Source: Xanthobacteraceae bacterium (GTDB taxonomy: Bacteria; Pseudomonadota; Alphaproteobacteria; Rhizobiales; Xanthobacteraceae). From it: 10,264 nt of DNA. The position numbers and the translations under genes were made by a program. Where the stretch lies: assembly GCA_030043175.1 (NCBI GenBank), contig JASHYD010001423.1:1-10264 (forward strand), written 5' to 3'. Shown here piece by piece: positions 8,155-10,264 of this stretch. Position 1 is the first letter of the stretch; every line of letters begins with the position of its first letter. The notes beneath the pieces were generated by a model. It was given only the letters and a program-made list of their open reading frames with translations, was not told where the DNA came from and made no database searches.

Positions 8155-8868
8155 TCAGTTGGAGGCGAAGCAGTAAAGGTGACCTGCGCCGCCGGTGTTG
8201 ATGAGCGCCTGCTTGCTGCATCCCTGGCTCAAATGCGACGTAATCCACGACGTATTCTGGCCGCCGCGGTCCGAGTGGCCGAGCATGGCGCGGGCGCGGT
8301 CCGCCGGCACATTCGGGTTTGCCTGCGGATAAGTCATGGCGTCCGACGTCCAGTTGTTGCAGGTGTGATCGTAACCATCGATGAACGCCCGGCCGTCGGG
8401 GTCCGAGCCAGTGAGGATGTCGTGCTGGTTGCCAGGAATAACCTCACCCTTGATGTCCAGCACGGTCTCGCGGCGGATGTTGTTGCGGTCGCGCTGCTGG
8501 TCGCCGTGCAGATCCGCAAGATTGCTCGCGATCAGCTGGTGCTTGACGTTGTACCAGGGCCCGGGGCCGATGCGATCGCGGGCGTTGACTCGCGGTGAGG
8601 CGCCTTTCTGCTCCTGGCTCAGATACGCGCGCCATGTGCGGGCGGCATCCCGCCCGCCCAGAGCCTGGGCGGCGTTCTGGCAAATCTGGTCAGCGCCGGC
8701 GAGTCCGCCAATATTGCCCGAACCCGTCGGATTGTCGGCAACAAAGAAGCTCGCCCCGCACGAATCACACGTGGGTAGCGGTGGCCCCCCTTGCTGGGCC
8801 TGAGCCACCAAGGCCGCCGATCCGAGAAGAGCGACAACAACGGCTGAAACAATGATCGTTTTGTTCAT
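8155..8868 (-). CDS. Secreted lectin-like protein (C-type-lectin/endostatin-like fold, DUF1554 type)
   Basis: A 237-residue protein, MNKTIIVSAVVVALL, with a signal peptide probably cleaved after AQA (about residue 25). The mature protein has six cysteines (34, 37, 63, 170, 217, 233), enough for three disulphides, which fits an extracytoplasmic location. Motifs seen: CDSCGASFFVADNPTGSGN, GGLAGADQICQNAA (54-67), TWRAYLS (78-84), VNARDRIGPGPWYN (94-107), NQHDILTGSDPDGRAF (147-162), TCNNWTSD (169-176), a GHSDRGG segment (197-203) and GGAGHLYCFAS at the end. This arrangement matches bacterial exported proteins named lectin in alphaproteobacterial genomes, whose fold resembles C-type lectins or endostatin. 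A sugar ligand is not shown by the sequence. The gene heads a likely two-gene operon with the GlcG-like gene. Its start is supported by GGAGG at 8876-8880. Confidence 0.8.
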   Translation of the reverse strand: MNKTIIVSAVVVALLGSAALVAQAQQGGPPLPTCDSCGASFFVADNPTGSGNIGGLAGADQICQNAAQALGGRDAARTWRAYLSQEQKGASPRVNARDRIGPGPWYNVKHQLIASNLADLHGDQQRDRNNIRRETVLDIKGEVIPGNQHDILTGSDPDGRAFIDGYDHTCNNWTSDAMTYPQANPNVPADRARAMLGHSDRGGQNTSWITSHLSQGCSKQALINTGGAGHLYCFASN

Positions 8869-8875
8869 CGTGGTT

Positions 8876-8880
8876 CCTCC
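8876..8880 (-). promoter_or_regulatory. Ribosome binding site of the lectin-like gene
   Basis: GGAGG, within GGGAGGAA on the minus strand, seven bases before the ATG at 8868. Confidence 0.7.
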
Positions 8881-8881
8881 C

Positions 8882-9211
8882 TTGTCCCCTTATAAGAGGC
8901 TAAACCCATACACTCATCGCCTACCGCCTGCAATGCGCAGGCGCGGTGCGTTTCCTCGTCCCGCATTCCACCCACGCCGCAGAAACCTTTGCCAAACGCT
9001 TCGGTGAGGAGGGGTTGCCTGAGAGTCAGCGATAACCCTGAAAACGAGCGGGGGGCGCGTTGCCGGGCCAGGGGGCAAGCAGCGTGGCAGGCCGCAGTGG
9101 AAGCGAACCAGTGAAGCCACGAAATGAGACGCGCGCGTGGAACGGATTTGCGGGAATTTTGGGAGAGCCGAGCCTCGATTGACTCTAGCGAACGCCGCCG
9201 ATCGGAATTAG
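8882..9211. other. Intergenic stretch upstream of the lectin/GlcG pair
   Basis: No gene is supported here. It must contain the promoter of the lectin-like gene. A TTATAAG box near 8890 on the minus strand could be part of a -10 element, but no matching -35 was found. A perfect hairpin, CGCCTGC (8925-8931) and GCAGGCG (8937-8943) with a 5-base loop, lies 57-75 bases upstream of the lectin start and may be an operator or leader structure. No T-run follows it on either strand. Just after the hydrolase stop (9212) there is only the short palindrome CCGATCGG (9198-9205), and no clear terminator. Confidence 0.4.
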
Positions 9212-10264
9212 TCAGCTCGCTGCGAGAGCGACCGCAATATCCGCCTGCTTGACCGTTGTGCCGTGGCCGCGGGCGATCGTGACGCCAGTGATGTTGTGCT
9301 GGCGCAGCGCATCGCCGACAGAGATCGTGCCGGGATCACGGCTGATCGGCCCACGCGGCGAAATTAGGTCGATGACCCACAGGACATTGTCCTTGACCAC
9401 ATGCGCGAGGAGGAAGCCGTCCACGTGCGGGTTCGGTATATTGTAGAGGTTGATCTCGGCCGAGTCGTCTTTGATCGACAAGCTATCCTCCACCTCCTGG
9501 ACGGCCGCAGGCTCCATGGCCTTCTGCTGGGCATCCGGGCTCCAGGGTGTGCGGCGCCTTGATGACTTGCTCGAAATAGGTTTTGTCAAAAGCCGGCACA
9601 ATGACGGTCGCGCCCTCGGCCGCGAAGGCCCGCATACCGCCGGTGTGATCCATGTGGTGATGGGTGAGTACAAGGTACTTGATTGGCTTGCCCGGATATT
9701 TGGCTTTGGCGGCGTCGATGACCCATTTCGACTGGCCCTCGTCGGTCGGCGCGTCGAACACGGCGAGGCCATCCTTCATGTTGACGATGAGGTTGTTGGC
9801 GCCACCGCCCTGAACCATCTGAACGTTGGAGGCAAGCTCGACAAGCTTGAAACTGCCACCGGTCGGGAAGTAGATCGCGTCGCTGTCAGTGAAGCGGCCA
9901 AGGAAGAGGCGCCGAATCACCCACTGGTAGGGGACGTTGGCGGTCGCCGGGGGCTTTGCCGCCGCCTTGACGGCGTCGGGGATGGCGAACGTCGAAGGGG
10001 CGAGAGGCGCGTTCGGGGTGATCTCCTTATCGGTTATGCGCTGGACTTCCATGCCGTCGAGCTTATACGACTGCGTAAAGGCATGCTTGACACCGCCGCC
10101 GACAGTCCTCCAGTCGCTCGGAATCAGATCGCAGCTAGAATCGCCCAGATGTTGTCTTCGTCGCGTATGCGCACTGCCGCCGGCAGCTTGGTGGTGGGGT
10201 CGAAGATGAAGATGAGTCTGTTGGACCCAAGGTGAACACCACCGCCGGCAGGGTCCGGTTGTCG
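9212..10264 (-). pseudogene. Metallo-beta-lactamase-fold hydrolase, two frameshifts, 5' end outside the window
   Basis: A hydrolase of the metallo-beta-lactamase superfamily; the substrate is not evident. From the right edge, one frame reads GSNRLIFIFDPTTKLPAAV and RDEDNI, then meets TGA at 10124-10126. A missing base in the C-run at 10144-10146 shifts to GDSSCDLIPSDW and then MEVQRITDKEI, VDAPTDEG-like FDAPTDEGQSKWVIDAA, and the zinc motif THHHMDHTGG (HHHMDH at 9645-9662), typical HxHxDH. That frame ends at 9483-9485 with a glycine-rich tail. An extra C at 9535-9536 separates it from the true C-terminus: DAQQKAMEPA, EVEDSLSI, NPHVDGFLLAHVVKDNVL, VIDLISPRG and ARGHGTT, ending ALAAS-TGA at 9212-9214. 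The later zinc-ligand histidine candidates lie in this shifted part, so no single product as read holds the whole active site. The rest of the sequence is well preserved, so decay is recent or the indels are errors. Confidence 0.85.

Noticed and set aside
8925..8943. The hairpin as a rho-independent terminator for the hydrolase gene
   Set aside because: It lies about 270 bases past the hydrolase stop and no T-run follows on the minus strand.
8914..9120. A 68-codon minus-strand open frame in the 330-base spacer
   Set aside because: No ribosome binding site, no family resemblance, and composition typical of chance frames in GC-rich DNA.
9450..10235. A 261-codon plus-strand open frame
   Set aside because: Antisense to the hydrolase, whose zinc motif and flanking family sequence fix the coding strand despite the frameshifts.
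1..10264. tRNA or rRNA genes, CRISPR arrays, toxin-antitoxin or phage-defence genes
   Set aside because: No repeat-spacer pattern, no recognised RNA gene and no defence-family motifs were seen. The only spaced repeat is the two-copy palindrome near 4648-4685.

Overview
The window reads as a piece of a GC-rich alphaproteobacterial chromosome. Protein style (a secreted lectin-like protein, a GlcG-like protein, a winged-helix/ATPase/TPR regulator remnant, an integrase-core transposase) recalls Bradyrhizobium and its relatives. That placement is recalled from protein families and was not computed. Every gene that looks functional lies on the minus strand. The only plus-strand coding remnant is a decayed transposase.

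Right to left, in the direction of transcription: positions 10264-9212 hold a metallo-beta-lactamase-fold hydrolase that enters from outside the window and is broken by two single-base frameshifts. After a 330-base spacer come two small exported proteins, a six-cysteine lectin-like protein (8868-8155) and a GlcG/HbpS-type protein (8101-7580), which probably share an operon. Next is the C-terminal TPR-like part of a large regulator that has lost its DNA-binding and ATPase regions (7412-6069). Then comes a heavily frameshifted transposase on the plus strand (4978-5957). A 500-base non-coding stretch follows, carrying two copies of a palindromic motif exactly 21 bases apart. Last is a tripartite-efflux operon: a periplasmic adaptor (4480-3237, with a single-base frameshift near its C-terminus) translationally coupled by an ATGA overlap to an intact RND inner-membrane pump (3240-28). 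No outer-membrane channel gene is present; it could lie beyond position 1 or elsewhere.

The adaptor and pump would form an envelope-spanning drug or solvent exporter driven by the proton gradient. The lectin-like and GlcG-like proteins would act in the periplasm or outside the cell. The middle of the window (about 4500-7500) looks like a decayed zone where an insertion sequence and a truncated regulator have accumulated.

I did not find a convincing undescribed system. The most useful leads are the paired palindromes upstream of the efflux operon, the secreted lectin/GlcG pair, and the set of single-base indels in otherwise well-preserved genes, which must be separated into real decay and sequencing error.
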